DNA of 64,000 nucleotides from Pseudomonas bubulae (GCF_900618535.1 NZ_UYJA01000002.1:124001-188000); one strand, 5' to 3'. Positions 40,283-50,076 are shown, counted from the first letter of the stretch. A program made the numbers and translations. Notes: a model not told the origin generated them from the letters alone.

Positions 40283-42468
40283 ACAGGGTTTACGACACAG
40301 CTCGGCTTCTGCTCGAAACAGAAGGAACATCGGCATTTAGCTATCTTCATGCTGCTGACAAGCTGTTGTCGAATCCCGTTTCATTGCATATGGGTAGGGA
40401 TTTAGTTATCCGAGCCTTGGACGCTAGGCTGAAGTTTACGAACTATACGCCTTTGCTTCGCAACCTGGTACGCAAGTCTGGGCTGTATCCGTATTTGAAG
40501 AAAGAGTTTCAAGAAGTAACGGTCAGCGAAAAAGCGGCTTTAGGGATCTATCAGACTCCATTTTCGGATGAAATTGTTTTCCATTCAATGCAGTTTCAAG
40601 TTTTTGAACTGCTTCGATCTGGACGCAACGTTGTTCTAAGTGCACCGACCAGCATGGGAAAGAGCGCAATTGTAGATTCGATAATTGGCTTGGGAATAGT
40701 GAGTAGAGTGGTTCTAGTTGTTCCTACTATCGCGCTAGCCGACGAAACGCGCAGGCGCCTTCAGGAGCGGTTCGGCGAACTCTATCAAATCATCCATCAC
40801 AGTTCTCAGGAAGCGAATGGTGATAAGGTGATTTACGTTCTCACGCAGGAAAGGGTTAATGAACGACAGGATATTTTTGGAATTGATTTCTTCGTAATTG
40901 ATGAGTTCTACAAGCTTGCATTTCAGCAGCGGGCCAGTGGGAAGATAGACTATGAAAATGAGCGAGTTATCGAGCTTAATATCGCTTTGAGTAAGCTGTT
41001 GAGGGCATCTAAGCAGTTTTATATGACCGGGCCTTTTATTAACAGTGTGACAGGCTTAGCGAGTCTCGGCTTCGAGTATACCTTCATCTCCTCCGATTTT
41101 AATACCGTGGCTTTGGATGTTGAGTCCTTCGACCTGTCTCCTAATGATGAGGAAGGTAAAGAGGAAGCGGTTCTCTCTATTGCAGACCTGTGTCGTGGTG
41201 AGGCGACAATAATTTACTGTAAGTCTTCTGCTGTTGCTGGAGGAGTTGCAAGGTCTTTAGTCAAGTATGGGTTTGGTACTGAGTTTCATAGCCCTCATCT
41301 CGACTGGGTCGCCCAAGAGTACGATTCTGATTGGGATTATTGTGTCGCTCTACGAAGCGGAATCGGTCTTCACTTTGGGGGGTTGCCGCGTGCTTTGCAG
41401 CAGTACACTATTGATCTTTTTAATCGGGGGGAAATTAACTACCTTATTTGTACTTCGACGATAATCGAGGGGGTGAATACGATTGCAAAAAATGTTGTGA
41501 TACATGACAACAGGGATGGCAATTTTAGCATTGATAAATTCACACATGGCAACATCAAGGGGCGCGCTGGTCGCATGGGTGTCCATTTCGTAGGAAAAGT
41601 TTATTGCCTAGAGGCGATTCCCCAGGACTCATTCAACCAAGAGGTGGATATCCCTCTCGGAATTCAAGATGATACGACGCCAATGAATCTTCTAGTTGGC
41701 GTTCAGCCTGAGCATCTTAGTGATTACTCTCAGTCTAGATTCGAACGAGATGAAAATATCGATGAATTTGGTGTGGACTTGTTGAAGCGCCATAGCTCAT
41801 TCACTCTGGAGGCATTCAGAGAGTTGTATTCTTCTGTCGAGATGTTATTTGAGGAATCCTTTCAGTCGACCATCTTCCATTGGATGCCTTCAAGTGAGTT
41901 TCTCAATGTTTTGGCTGAGGCACTAACGAGTTTCCAATCCGGCGCGCTTCGCCGAGTGCGTATCCCAACTAAGAATAGTTCGGTTATCCATGCAAAACTC
42001 ACAAGTTATCTGTATACCCCTCAGTACGCAGAATACTTTAAGTCACAGATTGTTCAGTCGAAGGCGCGCTTAGAGAAGGGCGAGGTCGATAATCTTTCCA
42101 CATGTATTAATGATGACCTCAAGGTGGTGGTCAATATTCTGGGGCACACAGTTCCAAAGCTACTCGGTATTCTTGAGGATGTCGTTAAGTTGCATGCTAA
42201 AAGGCGTAATATTAATGCGAAGATTGATTATTCAAAACTTCGTGGGGTTTTTGAACATTACCACCTCCCATCTGGCCTGGCTGGCTTGGAGGAAATGGGC
42301 GTGCCGGTACAGACGCTCCAGAGGCTCAACACTCTCATGGATGCCCCTCATGACCTAGATGTGGATGAGATGGCTCAATACCTAAGAAACAACGAAGACC
42401 GTTGGCGTGGCTTGGGCACTGTGGATCGTTCCTTTTTGACGAGGACGCTTTATCCAAGCTCGAGATGA
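40279..42468 (+). CDS. HamB-like DEAD/DEAH helicase of the Hachiman-like system
   Basis: 729 residues, start GTG 40279 overlapping the previous stop. SF2 helicase: Q-region FHSMQFQVFELLRSGRNVVL, Walker A APTSMGKSAIVDS, motif Ia VVPTIALADE, motif II VIDEFYKL, motif III-like FYMTGPF, motif V CTSTIIEGVNT and motif VI KGRAGRMG. APTSxGKS with DEFY is characteristic of HamB/AbpB-type helicases. It would act with the upstream nuclease as a two-gene anti-phage module in which the helicase senses aberrant DNA and releases the nuclease (known for Hachiman). Confidence 0.75.
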   Translation: MNRVYDTARLLLETEGTSAFSYLHAADKLLSNPVSLHMGRDLVIRALDARLKFTNYTPLLRNLVRKSGLYPYLKKEFQEVTVSEKAALGIYQTPFSDEIVFHSMQFQVFELLRSGRNVVLSAPTSMGKSAIVDSIIGLGIVSRVVLVVPTIALADETRRRLQERFGELYQIIHHSSQEANGDKVIYVLTQERVNERQDIFGIDFFVIDEFYKLAFQQRASGKIDYENERVIELNIALSKLLRASKQFYMTGPFINSVTGLASLGFEYTFISSDFNTVALDVESFDLSPNDEEGKEEAVLSIADLCRGEATIIYCKSSAVAGGVARSLVKYGFGTEFHSPHLDWVAQEYDSDWDYCVALRSGIGLHFGGLPRALQQYTIDLFNRGEINYLICTSTIIEGVNTIAKNVVIHDNRDGNFSIDKFTHGNIKGRAGRMGVHFVGKVYCLEAIPQDSFNQEVDIPLGIQDDTTPMNLLVGVQPEHLSDYSQSRFERDENIDEFGVDLLKRHSSFTLEAFRELYSSVEMLFEESFQSTIFHWMPSSEFLNVLAEALTSFQSGALRRVRIPTKNSSVIHAKLTSYLYTPQYAEYFKSQIVQSKARLEKGEVDNLSTCINDDLKVVVNILGHTVPKLLGILEDVVKLHAKRRNINAKIDYSKLRGVFEHYHLPSGLAGLEEMGVPVQTLQRLNTLMDAPHDLDVDEMAQYLRNNEDRWRGLGTVDRSFLTRTLYPSSR

Positions 42469-42527
42469 TTGTTTACCGGTTGGCAGTTGATGGAGCGTGG
42501 CGCAGTCAAAGGTCAGCCCCCGAAGGA

Positions 42528-42992
42528 TCAATCCTTCTGCCAATACCGCTGAACCGTCGATGTGGGCAGGCCTAGTTCACGGGCAGCTTCCGCTTGGGTC
42601 TTGCCCTGCTTTCTCAGGTTAATCACGGCACTGACGCTCTGGGCGTTCGCTCGAGTGCCACGACCGCGCTTTTTCAACGCGCCATCCTGCATTTGATCCT
42701 CCATGATATTGAGCCCCCCCGACTCTATGAAGCAAAGGAGTTCCTTTTGCGCCTTTTTCAACTCGGACTCGGGAGATTCTTTGTCACGGATCGCCAAGCA
42801 CAACGCCATGAGCGTAAGAAGGTTGATGCCGAGCGTCTCGGCCACTTTTACAAGGGTCGGTAGCGTAGCCTGGATTTTCCCTTGTTCCAGCAAGCTTAGG
42901 TTGCTCTGGCTGATAGTCCCTGCTAGGGCTTCATAACCTAATCCTTTCAGTTTCCGAATGGTGCGTAGGGTGATGGCTAGCTCTTCCTTCAT
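42528..42992 (-). CDS. XRE-family regulator with a second C-terminal helix-turn-helix
   Basis: 154 residues from ATG 42992 (MKEELAITLRTIRKLKGLGYEALAG). The N-terminal HTH_XRE (SQSNLSLLEQGKIQATLPTLVKVAETLGI) is followed by a linker with KRGRGTRANAQS and a second resolvase-like HTH at the C-terminus (LRKQGKTQAEAARELGLPTSTVQRYW). Convergent with the helicase gene; it could control island or defence genes. A two-HTH layout is seen in plasmid and island regulators. Confidence 0.75.
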   Translation of the reverse strand: MKEELAITLRTIRKLKGLGYEALAGTISQSNLSLLEQGKIQATLPTLVKVAETLGINLLTLMALCLAIRDKESPESELKKAQKELLCFIESGGLNIMEDQMQDGALKKRGRGTRANAQSVSAVINLRKQGKTQAEAARELGLPTSTVQRYWQKD

Positions 42993-43091
42993 GTTCAGTA
43001 TCTCAAAAGGAAGAATAGAGCCACAGTCGTGTAGGCCTACCAAATATCATCTGTTGTTATTGGTGGGCTGCCTCCTTATCATGTCCATTCA

Positions 43092-43253
43092 ATGGGCGGC
43101 GCGCTGACCCGCAAATTGGGGATGCTTCAGCAGCTTCCCTATCTGGCTGCCAAATGTATTAGCAGCGTTTATCTAGAGGATCGCCTTGAGCTAAGCCGAT
43201 CAAAGGTTTGGCAGGGCAAGGACTGGGTTTTTTACCGTGTTTGTAACTTATAA
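43092..43253 (+). CDS. Possible small protein, 53 residues
   Basis: ATG 43092 opens MGGALTRKLGMLQQLPYLAAK and ends WQGKDWVFYRVCNL-stop. Amphipathic composition and an aromatic-rich end look protein-like, but no ribosome-binding site stands out. It overlaps the start of the next gene in another frame. Confidence 0.3.
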   Translation: MGGALTRKLGMLQQLPYLAAKCISSVYLEDRLELSRSKVWQGKDWVFYRVCNL

Positions 43254-43617
43254 CAGTGAGCTGCAGGGGCAATTTAAAGCGCCGGAGAGTGTTCGGATGC
43301 TCTGGAGATCAGTGGACATCAGTCGTTGTGAATACTCATTTCTGATCGAAGGCATGGGATGGGAGGATGGATGCATAGGCCCGGTTGCGCATCTCGTCAC
43401 GGATGTGAGCACCATCCAAATGATGCGCGCAGCAGAGGTTGGTAATTTCCTGAGCGTGAGCAAAATCCATCTTATCCAGCCGCCTGCAACGAATAATCAG
43501 GGCTCATACACCATGGAGCCCCTATCCGATATTCGGATTCAGGCCGGTACCGAAAGGAATCCGGTCTACGAGTTCGTAACGGATGTAGGCCGGATCTACA
43601 CGAGCGCAAGGCAATGA
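43237..43617 (+). CDS. Hypothetical protein, 126 residues
   Basis: Not recognised. The start GTG 43237 is uncertain, an internal ATG near 43297 being possible. Soluble, mixed alpha/beta: RCEYSFLIEGMGWEDGCIGPVAHLV, then SDIRIQAGTERNPVYEFVTDVGRIYTSARQ. No signal peptide or membrane segment. Confidence 0.5.
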   Translation: MFVTYNSELQGQFKAPESVRMLWRSVDISRCEYSFLIEGMGWEDGCIGPVAHLVTDVSTIQMMRAAEVGNFLSVSKIHLIQPPATNNQGSYTMEPLSDIRIQAGTERNPVYEFVTDVGRIYTSARQ

Positions 43618-43761
43618 AGTTCCATGATCAGGAGGACACATGGCTGTGACTCTGGATGATGCCACTTAATCTTTTTACGGCGCATCAGCGGTCGCACTAG
43701 GCTGGCATGGAACTGCGAGCGGGCTCGTTAGCTACTACCGCTACATAAAGAGAAAAATGCT

Positions 43762-44490
43762 ATGAAGCTGCAAATTTATTCAGATTTGCATAACGAATTC
43801 TCGCGATTCGAACCTCCTACCAGCGATGCGGACGTAGTGATTCTCGCTGGCGATATTGATATCAAATCGCGTGGAGTCTCATGGGCGAACGACACATTCC
43901 AGTGCCCTGTTATCTATGTGTGTGGCAATCACGAGTATTACGGTGGGCACATAGGTCACACACTGCGAAAGATGAAAAACGCTGCATTGCCCCATGTGCA
44001 TGTACTCGAAAACGAGATGCTCATTCTCGATGGCACACGCTTTTTGGTCACAACTGCCTGGACGGATTATTCGTCTACGGGTGATGTGGTTGCGGCAAAG
44101 CGCGTTGCTTGGGATTCGATGAACGATTTCTTGGTGATTCGAGCCGACTTGGATTACAGGCGCTTACGTCCAGACGATTTGGTCGCTAAATCAATGAGGG
44201 CTCGCCGCTGGTTAGCCCAGGAACTCGATAAACCCTTCGACGGTAAAACCGTGGTGGTCACACACCATGCACCAGTGTTGGATCATCTGGGTGACGATCA
44301 TCCCGGACATCTGGCTGCAGCCTATGCGAACGATTGGTCAGAGTTACTTAGCAAGGCTGATCTTTGGATACATGGGCACACGCATTTTGCAGCAGACTTT
44401 TTCAGGAATGGGTGCCGAGTTGTTTCCAATCCGCGGGGTTACCCAGGTCAAAGCACAGGCTTCGATCCTGAGTGCTTGGTGGTGGTTTGA
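43762..44490 (+). CDS. Calcineurin-like metallophosphoesterase
   Basis: 242 residues. The metal-binding signatures are complete: SDLHNEF, VILAGDIDI, VCGNHEYYGG, VTHHAPVLDH and WIHGHTH. Substrate unknown; small stand-alone members act on nucleotides or phosphoproteins. It lies in island cargo without an obvious partner; a role in defence or nucleotide signalling is speculative. Confidence 0.85.
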   Translation: MKLQIYSDLHNEFSRFEPPTSDADVVILAGDIDIKSRGVSWANDTFQCPVIYVCGNHEYYGGHIGHTLRKMKNAALPHVHVLENEMLILDGTRFLVTTAWTDYSSTGDVVAAKRVAWDSMNDFLVIRADLDYRRLRPDDLVAKSMRARRWLAQELDKPFDGKTVVVTHHAPVLDHLGDDHPGHLAAAYANDWSELLSKADLWIHGHTHFAADFFRNGCRVVSNPRGYPGQSTGFDPECLVVV

Positions 44491-44603
44491 GGGTAAATAG
44501 ATCTCGTCAGTGTCCTTCATTGGGCTCCGAGTTGATAGATCAAAATTAGCGGGTGTGAGCTTGCTCGAACGGTTGATATTTAGTGTGAATCTAAGGTTTT
44601 TGA

Positions 44604-45008
44604 ATGGTCACTTTGAATGAAATCTCGCAGTTACTATACGGAACCGGAGAGGAATCGCCTGGCTGGCAGGACTCTGAAGAAGGACTGATCTCTTTGGCAG
44701 CAAAGTCTTTCCCTGGCAAAGCCTTCTGTGTGGTCAAACAGTGGATTTTGATCGATCTCACTGTGACGCCTGAGGAAAGGGAAAAACTGGCGAAGCTCGG
44801 TTTACTCCCGGCAACTCTATACGCTCACGAAGTCGTCCTAGACAGTAGAGGCCGCTTTCAGCCTCGGATGTGGGTGCGCAGCAATTTTGGCGTGTCTTTT
44901 AGCCAGGGGTGCATGTTTGAAACCAAAAGTACGGTCTACCTTCTCTGGGGATCGGGCCTGAGAAAAGAGGCCAGCGTGGCGACTGCCTTTTCGATGAAGG
45001 CAGGGTAA
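44604..45008 (+). CDS. DUF6957-like protein
   Basis: 134 residues, soluble. AAKSFPGKAFCVVKQWILIDLTVTPEEREKLA followed by YAHEVVLDSRGRF, then WVRSNF and FETKSTVYLLWGSGLRK, resembles a Pseudomonas family of unknown role often found in prophage or island cargo. The family name is from memory. Confidence 0.6.
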   Translation: MVTLNEISQLLYGTGEESPGWQDSEEGLISLAAKSFPGKAFCVVKQWILIDLTVTPEEREKLAKLGLLPATLYAHEVVLDSRGRFQPRMWVRSNFGVSFSQGCMFETKSTVYLLWGSGLRKEASVATAFSMKAG

Positions 45009-45057
45009 GCGATGCTCTCCGACAATTTAAACAGAGTCGTTTTGGAGCTTGGGTTGG

Positions 45058-45414
45058 ATGCCTGAAGTAATTGAGCTGGAATTTCATAGTAAAGATGTCA
45101 GCGAATTTCAGCTGCACCGTTTGGTGCGAGCAAGCTTTCGCAAATACACGGTGCCTGTCACGGCATTCATCAGCGACGCTTTTATTGCAGATGACACATG
45201 CGTCGGGGTGTCCTTCGACCATTCGAAGCGTGACGATGCATACCACAGGGTGGATGGTTCCATTCTTCTCACAGGTAAAATTCAGTCAGCGAGAAAAGAG
45301 GGCCGGTTTTGGTTGCTCGAGACTCAAGATGGTAATTACGTCATCACTAGCTTCAGGCGAGACCTGGGCAGAGCTAGCTTTTTGAAGCTTCTCCAGTCCG
45401 CCGATAGATCCTAA
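45058..45414 (+). CDS. Hypothetical protein, 118 residues
   Basis: Not recognised. The ATG at 45058 (MPEVIELEFHSKDVSEFQLHR) is preferred over an in-frame TTG nine bases upstream. Compact soluble protein; VPVTAFISDAFIADDTCVGVSFDHS and LETQDGNYVITSFRRDLGRASFLKLL suggest a beta-rich fold. Confidence 0.55.
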   Translation: MPEVIELEFHSKDVSEFQLHRLVRASFRKYTVPVTAFISDAFIADDTCVGVSFDHSKRDDAYHRVDGSILLTGKIQSARKEGRFWLLETQDGNYVITSFRRDLGRASFLKLLQSADRS

Positions 45415-45462
45415 TCGGTAGTATGAAAGCCATCATTTGATAACCTGGTAGGGCCGTGTCAT

Positions 45463-45648
45463 ATGCCAGATGAACGATGGTCAGTCGTTAGGGCAATAGC
45501 CCATTTTGACGAGTTGCTCGACCAGGTGATCACGACTCGCAAACCAGTTTTCGTTGATGGAGAACGCAGGACTGCGGTGTTCATTTCAATGGAGGAGTGG
45601 CTGTCGATTCAGGACAAACTCATTGCTCGAGCTCCCTCAAACCTCTGA
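45463..45648 (+). CDS. Phd/YefM-type antitoxin, apparently orphan
   Basis: 61 residues. VVRAIAHFDELLDQVITTRKPVFVDGERRTAVFISMEEWLSI fits the Phd fold (RxxFxxLLdxV...pv.i...r.aVliS.eew). No RelE/Doc/YoeB-type toxin follows; the next 400 bases hold only a frameshifted gene on the opposite strand. It may be a solitary repressor or an anti-toxin decoy left from an addiction module. Confidence 0.65.
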   Translation: MPDERWSVVRAIAHFDELLDQVITTRKPVFVDGERRTAVFISMEEWLSIQDKLIARAPSNL

Positions 45649-45744
45649 ACTTTCGCTTGCTAGGCCTCTTACGGTTTTAGTCTGCTGCGCTCCGAGTCCA
45701 CCATGCGGAGCGCTTCAAGCGGCATCTGTCCTGTAACGCTCGCC

Positions 45745-46181
45745 TTAGCTCAGTAACCGAGCTCGTTCAGCAGCTGTTGCAAAAAAACCACGGCGCCTAC
45801 GAATCGCGCACAGGATTAGATAGTCGCGGTCGGTATCGGTTGTTGAAATATGCCCGGCGTCCACCAAGCCATGGATGTAGCCTTCAGCTTTTCCTCTCGC
45901 CTCCAGCAGGGCTTCGATGGAAGTGCTTTGAAAATGTCGCCAGCAATGAGCTGCCACCGCTTCTTCTGGCGGTTCCCAACGGGGTCGTCGGAAAATTTCG
46001 GTGCGTTGATAAGTGTGTTGAAATCGGCAAGTGCGTCAGGTGTGTTCAAAGCGAATTCTCGGAACGGTGATAACTGAGTTGAGGCTATCATGCGCACACT
46101 AAGTCGCTTGTTGTTAGCTGGTTTTTGTAGGCGCTGGCGCGAAGGGACGACTTCAATGATGGTGCACGCTATCGGTGGCAC
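45745..46181 (-). pseudogene. Hypothetical gene with a probable frameshift
   Basis: Two overlapping frames read as parts of one protein. The upstream part (46181 or a later ATG down to about 45905) includes FREFALNTPDALADFNTLI and KKRWQLIAGDIFKALPSK. The downstream frame continues EALLEARGKAEGYIHGLVDAGHISTTDTDRDYLIL to the stop at 45745. The switch falls near 45905-45925. Function unknown. Confidence 0.4.
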
Positions 46182-46246
46182 CTTTGAACATTGCGGAGCG
46201 TACAGGCAGTGTTATTCAGCGATTACATTCTTAGCCCGGAGTTGGT

Positions 46247-46555
46247 ATGGGATATCTCAGCCTAGAGGACATCTACCCGGATGACGTACACAAATATGGC
46301 CATATGCGGGTAGGAATGACCGATCTCTACGTTAAAGACAATCACGCCGCTTATGGTGTGGTGACGCGTGGCGAATGCCGCGAGCTGACCAGTAGGTTAC
46401 TGCGTGACGAAACAGTGCAAATGATCGTTAGCGCTAATCTCGCCGCATTGCCAGAGGACTACGATCCGTGGATTAGGCGGATCGAACGCAATCGCGCCTT
46501 ACACGCTAGGTATAGGGACAAATTCGATCCATGGGGAGACGACAGACCTTCATGA
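46247..46555 (+). CDS. Hypothetical protein, 102 residues
   Basis: Not recognised. MGYLSLEDIYPDDVHKYGHMRVG; charged, soluble, ending RNRALHARYRDKFDPWGDDRPS. A perfect hairpin (GGGCTTCG/CGAAGCCC) begins at the base after its stop, which supports it being an expressed unit. Confidence 0.5.
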   Translation: MGYLSLEDIYPDDVHKYGHMRVGMTDLYVKDNHAAYGVVTRGECRELTSRLLRDETVQMIVSANLAALPEDYDPWIRRIERNRALHARYRDKFDPWGDDRPS

Positions 46556-46572
46556 GGGCTTCGGCGAAGCCC
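46556..46572 (+). terminator. Perfect hairpin after the 102-residue gene
   Basis: GGGCTTCGgCGAAGCCC, a 17-base palindrome immediately after the TGA. No T-run. Confidence 0.5.
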
Positions 46573-46920
46573 GTATAGCGGTTCGTTCCAAGGATTATGG
46601 GGGCGGCTACTGTTGGCTGGAACGTGCGCATATCCTTACGTAACGTCGTACCCTCTTGCATACATAATCCCATGTTTGGATGTTGCGCGTAGGCATCATG
46701 ACAGGTGGGGTTTCGGGAAGTTTTGGTACAAATAATACGCGTATTTGCAGTGCTGCTATTTTCTAGAGTATGGGTGCCTTGGGGGAACACAGGTCGTGCC
46801 AAAATAAGCGCTTTTCAGTTGATGCCTCTCTCCAAAACCGAAATCTCTTCTTGACGAAGATTGACCCGCTGACGATCTTTTGAGTAGTTGCCGCATCCTT
46901 TCACCCGCATGGAGAGTCAT
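46573..46920. other. Intergenic region ahead of czcD, no gene seen
   Basis: About 350 bases. It presumably holds the czcD promoter. A TTGACG element near 46853 could be a -35. No MerR-type dyad was identified with confidence. Confidence 0.4.
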
Positions 46921-47832
46921 ATGAGCGCTGGTCATAGTCACGGTCAAGCTCGTGCAGGACACGAGAAAAAATTGTGGATCGCTTTGGTGTTAACGACAAG
47001 CTTCATGATCGCGGAGGTCATTGGGGCTTTTGTGACAGGCAGCTTGGCGTTGTTATCCGATGCGGCTCACATGCTAACCGATTCCACTGCCTTGGCTATT
47101 TCATTGATAGCTATTCAAATTGCCAAACGCGCTGCGGATAAAAAGCGGACATTCGGCTATGCACGATTTGAGATCCTCGCAGCTGCTTTTAACGCGATTT
47201 TGTTGTTCATGGTGGCGGTGTACATCTTGTATGAAGCTTATCAGCGGTTTAAAGCCCCGACAGAAATCCAATCGACAGGGATGCTGATCGTCGCAGTGAT
47301 CGGACTAGTTGTGAACCTTGTTTCAATGCGGTTGCTAATGTCTGCCAGTGCCGAAAGTCTTAACGTAAAAGGCGCGTACCTAGAAGTATGGAGCGACATG
47401 TTGGGCTCCATGGGCGTAATAGGGGCGGCATTGATCATTCGTTTTACCGGATTCACTTGGGTTGACTCGATCGTTGCCGCAGCTATCGGCCTGTGGGTGC
47501 TTCCCAGAACCTGGGTTTTGCTCAAAGAAAGCATGAACATCCTGTTGCAAGGGGTTCCGGATGGCATCGATATCGCTGAAGTGGAAGCGTGCATCAGGGC
47601 GGTTGAAGGCGTTGAGGATATCCATGACCTGCATATCTGGGCCCTGACCAGCGGCAAGAATGTCATGAGTGCTCACCTTGTAATCTTGCGTAGCTCCCGA
47701 GCTGAGCAAGATATATTGGCTGAGGTGACTCGGCTGATGAGCGAGGTATTCCATATCAGCCATACGACTCTTCAACTGGAAAACTTGCAGTTTCATGCAA
47801 CGCTTGAAGAAAACGAAGGCATGCAGCACTAG
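46921..47832 (+). CDS. czcD: Cation diffusion facilitator CzcD (zinc/cadmium/cobalt)
   Basis: 303 residues from ATG 46921 (RBS ggagag). His-rich N-terminus MSAGHSHGQARAGH, six helices, metal sites in LLSDAAHMLTDSTALAIS and KKRTFGYARFEIL, and a cytoplasmic C-terminal domain (DIHDLHIWALTSGKNVMSAHLV). It exports Zn/Cd/Co from cytoplasm to periplasm, where CzcCBA removes them from the cell. First gene of the metal block. Confidence 0.88.
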   Translation: MSAGHSHGQARAGHEKKLWIALVLTTSFMIAEVIGAFVTGSLALLSDAAHMLTDSTALAISLIAIQIAKRAADKKRTFGYARFEILAAAFNAILLFMVAVYILYEAYQRFKAPTEIQSTGMLIVAVIGLVVNLVSMRLLMSASAESLNVKGAYLEVWSDMLGSMGVIGAALIIRFTGFTWVDSIVAAAIGLWVLPRTWVLLKESMNILLQGVPDGIDIAEVEACIRAVEGVEDIHDLHIWALTSGKNVMSAHLVILRSSRAEQDILAEVTRLMSEVFHISHTTLQLENLQFHATLEENEGMQH

Positions 47833-47968
47833 AGCGGGATCCTGCAAACATCTCATGTCGGAGTAGGGGTTGCTGCGATTTACTCAGAACTCAGCGGACA
47901 TTAAAAAACCTGACCACAGGCGCATGTCCAGTGGTGCAGGGAGGGTTGCACAGGTTTGTTGCGGGAAT

Positions 47969-49405
47969 TTACCCTTGAACCTTTCTAGCCTGTTGCCAAG
48001 TGGTCTGTCCGTCGAGGTTTGGGAAGCTCAGCCTGAAAACGGTCATGCTGCCAGGCATGCTTTGAACATCCGCAGTTCCCTGGTGGAGGCTCATGATCGA
48101 TCGAACAATAGCTAAGCCAAGACCAGTGCCACCTTCAGCACGCGAGCGACTTGTATCAATCCGATAAAAGCGGTCAAACAAGTGCAACAGATGCTGAGGT
48201 TCGATTCCTGCTCCAGGGTTGCCTACAAGTAGCGATACCTGTTCGGCATAGTTTTCAATAACAATTGAAATAGATTGTCCCGCAGGGCAATGGCGAATTG
48301 CGTTGGACAATAGATTGGATATTGCTCGCTGTATCATTAACCTGTCGCCAATCGTCTTGCCAGTTCCGGTAACATTCAGGGTGATACGTTTCTCTTCCGC
48401 AGACAGTGAAAACAGATCGACCACCTTAAATGCTTCATCTTCTAAGGTAATTGTTTCGAACGGGACAAGTGCCGCGGGATGGCTGACCTGAGCTAAGAAG
48501 AGCATATCCGAGACAATTCGCGTGACACGCCCCAACTCCTCGGTGCATGACTCCAGCACAGCTTTGTATTCTTCTGCCGGACGCTCCCGAGAAAGGGTAA
48601 CCTGGGCCTTGCCCATCAAATTGGTGATCGGGGATCGTAATTCATGGGCTAAGTCATCTGAAAATTGCGACAACTGCTGAATACCGCTGTCGAGCCGGTG
48701 CAGCATGAAGTTGATGCCATGAGCCAACTCACTAAGCTCCTGAGGCATTTTAACAACAGAAAGTCGATGGTTGAGATCTTGAGCCGAGATCATGGCGGCG
48801 ACCTTCCGGAACTCTCTCAGTGGAGAAAGTCCTTGTTGTACTACGGCCCAAGCACTTGCTCCGATGAGTATTAGTAAAAGCGGTAGTGCAATAATCGTCG
48901 ACCTAAGGTACGCGCTGAGCAGCGCTTCATCGTTCGCACAATCCATCGACAGCAATACGGGAACGCTTACACCGTTCTTTAATGGGATGAGCTTGGATGC
49001 GGTAAGGAAGTGTCGACCTTCACCATCTGAATTGGTGGAATAGGAAACCTTGTCAACGGCAGCAGTCGCAGCTTTCAACTCAGTCCGCGGATCCGACAAT
49101 CCAGGCCCAAATTTCAGTAAGGGCGTCCTGAGGTTTTTCAGATCATAGATGGTCAGATTCAGATTGTCATGTCCCATGACTTGATCCAGTAACGAATGCG
49201 GTTTTGAATTTACGTCGGCCGTGTCATCGTATAGCGAGAGGCTATGTTCAACCTGCTTCATCTTATTGATCAGGCTGTTTTTTGCCAACTTATCCAGCTC
49301 ATGCGTCAGCGCAAAAAAGGCCAAGACAGCCAAAAAAACTACCAACAACGCCCCCAAGATACTTACTGTCAAACCTAGTCGCATTGACAGGCTGACCGGC
49401 TTCAT
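47969..49405 (-). CDS. czcS: Heavy-metal sensor histidine kinase (CzcS/CopS type)
   Basis: 478 residues: TM1 ([20 protein letters not shown]), a periplasmic sensor of about 150 residues, TM2 ([20 protein letters not shown]), HAMP, HisKA with [20 protein letters not shown], and HATPase with [10 protein letters not shown] and [12 protein letters not shown]. It overlaps czcR by four bases. Senses periplasmic metal and phosphorylates CzcR. Confidence 0.87.
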   Translation of the reverse strand: MKPVSLSMRLGLTVSILGALLVVFLAVLAFFALTHELDKLAKNSLINKMKQVEHSLSLYDDTADVNSKPHSLLDQVMGHDNLNLTIYDLKNLRTPLLKFGPGLSDPRTELKAATAAVDKVSYSTNSDGEGRHFLTASKLIPLKNGVSVPVLLSMDCANDEALLSAYLRSTIIALPLLLILIGASAWAVVQQGLSPLREFRKVAAMISAQDLNHRLSVVKMPQELSELAHGINFMLHRLDSGIQQLSQFSDDLAHELRSPITNLMGKAQVTLSRERPAEEYKAVLESCTEELGRVTRIVSDMLFLAQVSHPAALVPFETITLEDEAFKVVDLFSLSAEEKRITLNVTGTGKTIGDRLMIQRAISNLLSNAIRHCPAGQSISIVIENYAEQVSLLVGNPGAGIEPQHLLHLFDRFYRIDTSRSRAEGGTGLGLAIVRSIMSLHQGTADVQSMPGSMTVFRLSFPNLDGQTTWQQARKVQG

Positions 49406-50076
49406 ACTCGCGCCTCTAATACGTAACCAACACCGCGAAGGGTGTGGATCAACTTGTTATCGAAGGGGTCATCTATTTTGGCCCTCAGCCTACGGATTGA
49501 AACCTCGACAACGTTAGTGTCGCAATCAAAATTCATATCCCAGACCAGTGAAATGATTTGGGTGCGAGAAAGCACTTCTCCAGTCTGGCGCATCAGCAAG
49601 TGCAACAGCGCAAACTCCTTGGTTGTCAGATCTATGCGCTGCTCACCGCGAAAAGCACGATGACGTCCTTGGTCTAGTTCCAGGTCGGCTACTTTTAGTA
49701 CATGCGGGACAGGTATGTGCTCACTGCGTCGCATCAGGGTTCGTACCCGTGCAAGTAACTCAGGAAACTCAAACGGTTTAACCAGATAATCATCGGCACC
49801 CAAATCTAGTCCGCGTATCTTGTCCGCTAGGCGCCCTCGGGCCGTCAACATCATGACCCGGGCATTACTGCTTTGTCGTAGACGTTCAAGAACACCCCAG
49901 CCATCAAGTTCGGGAAGATTAACGTCAAGTATCACCAAATCATAAACATGTTGGCGCGCCAGATGTAGTCCATCCGCGCCATTTATCGCACGATCAACAA
50001 TGTAGCCACTTTCAGTCAGTCCCTGATGTAAGTATTCGGCAGTTTTGAGCTCGTCCTCAACTACAAGGATTCGCAT
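49402..50076 (-). CDS. czcR: Heavy-metal response regulator (CzcR/CopR type)
   Basis: 224 residues, OmpR family. Phospho-acceptor Asp in [34 protein letters not shown]-terminal winged helix with [25 protein letters not shown] and [16 protein letters not shown]. Likely binds the ATTACAAT-TTTGTAAT-type sites noted upstream of czcC and oprD. Divergent from czcCBA. Confidence 0.9.
   Translation of the reverse strand: MRILVVEDELKTAEYLHQGLTESGYIVDRAINGADGLHLARQHVYDLVILDVNLPELDGWGVLERLRQSSNARVMMLTARGRLADKIRGLDLGADDYLVKPFEFPELLARVRTLMRRSEHIPVPHVLKVADLELDQGRHRAFRGEQRIDLTTKEFALLHLLMRQTGEVLSRTQIISLVWDMNFDCDTNVVEVSIRRLRAKIDDPFDNKLIHTLRGVGYVLEARV

Noticed and set aside
45463..46181. Phd antitoxin plus a toxin on the opposite strand
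   Set aside because: The minus-strand gene is frameshifted, convergent and lacks RelE/Doc motifs; it does not form a usual toxin-antitoxin operon.
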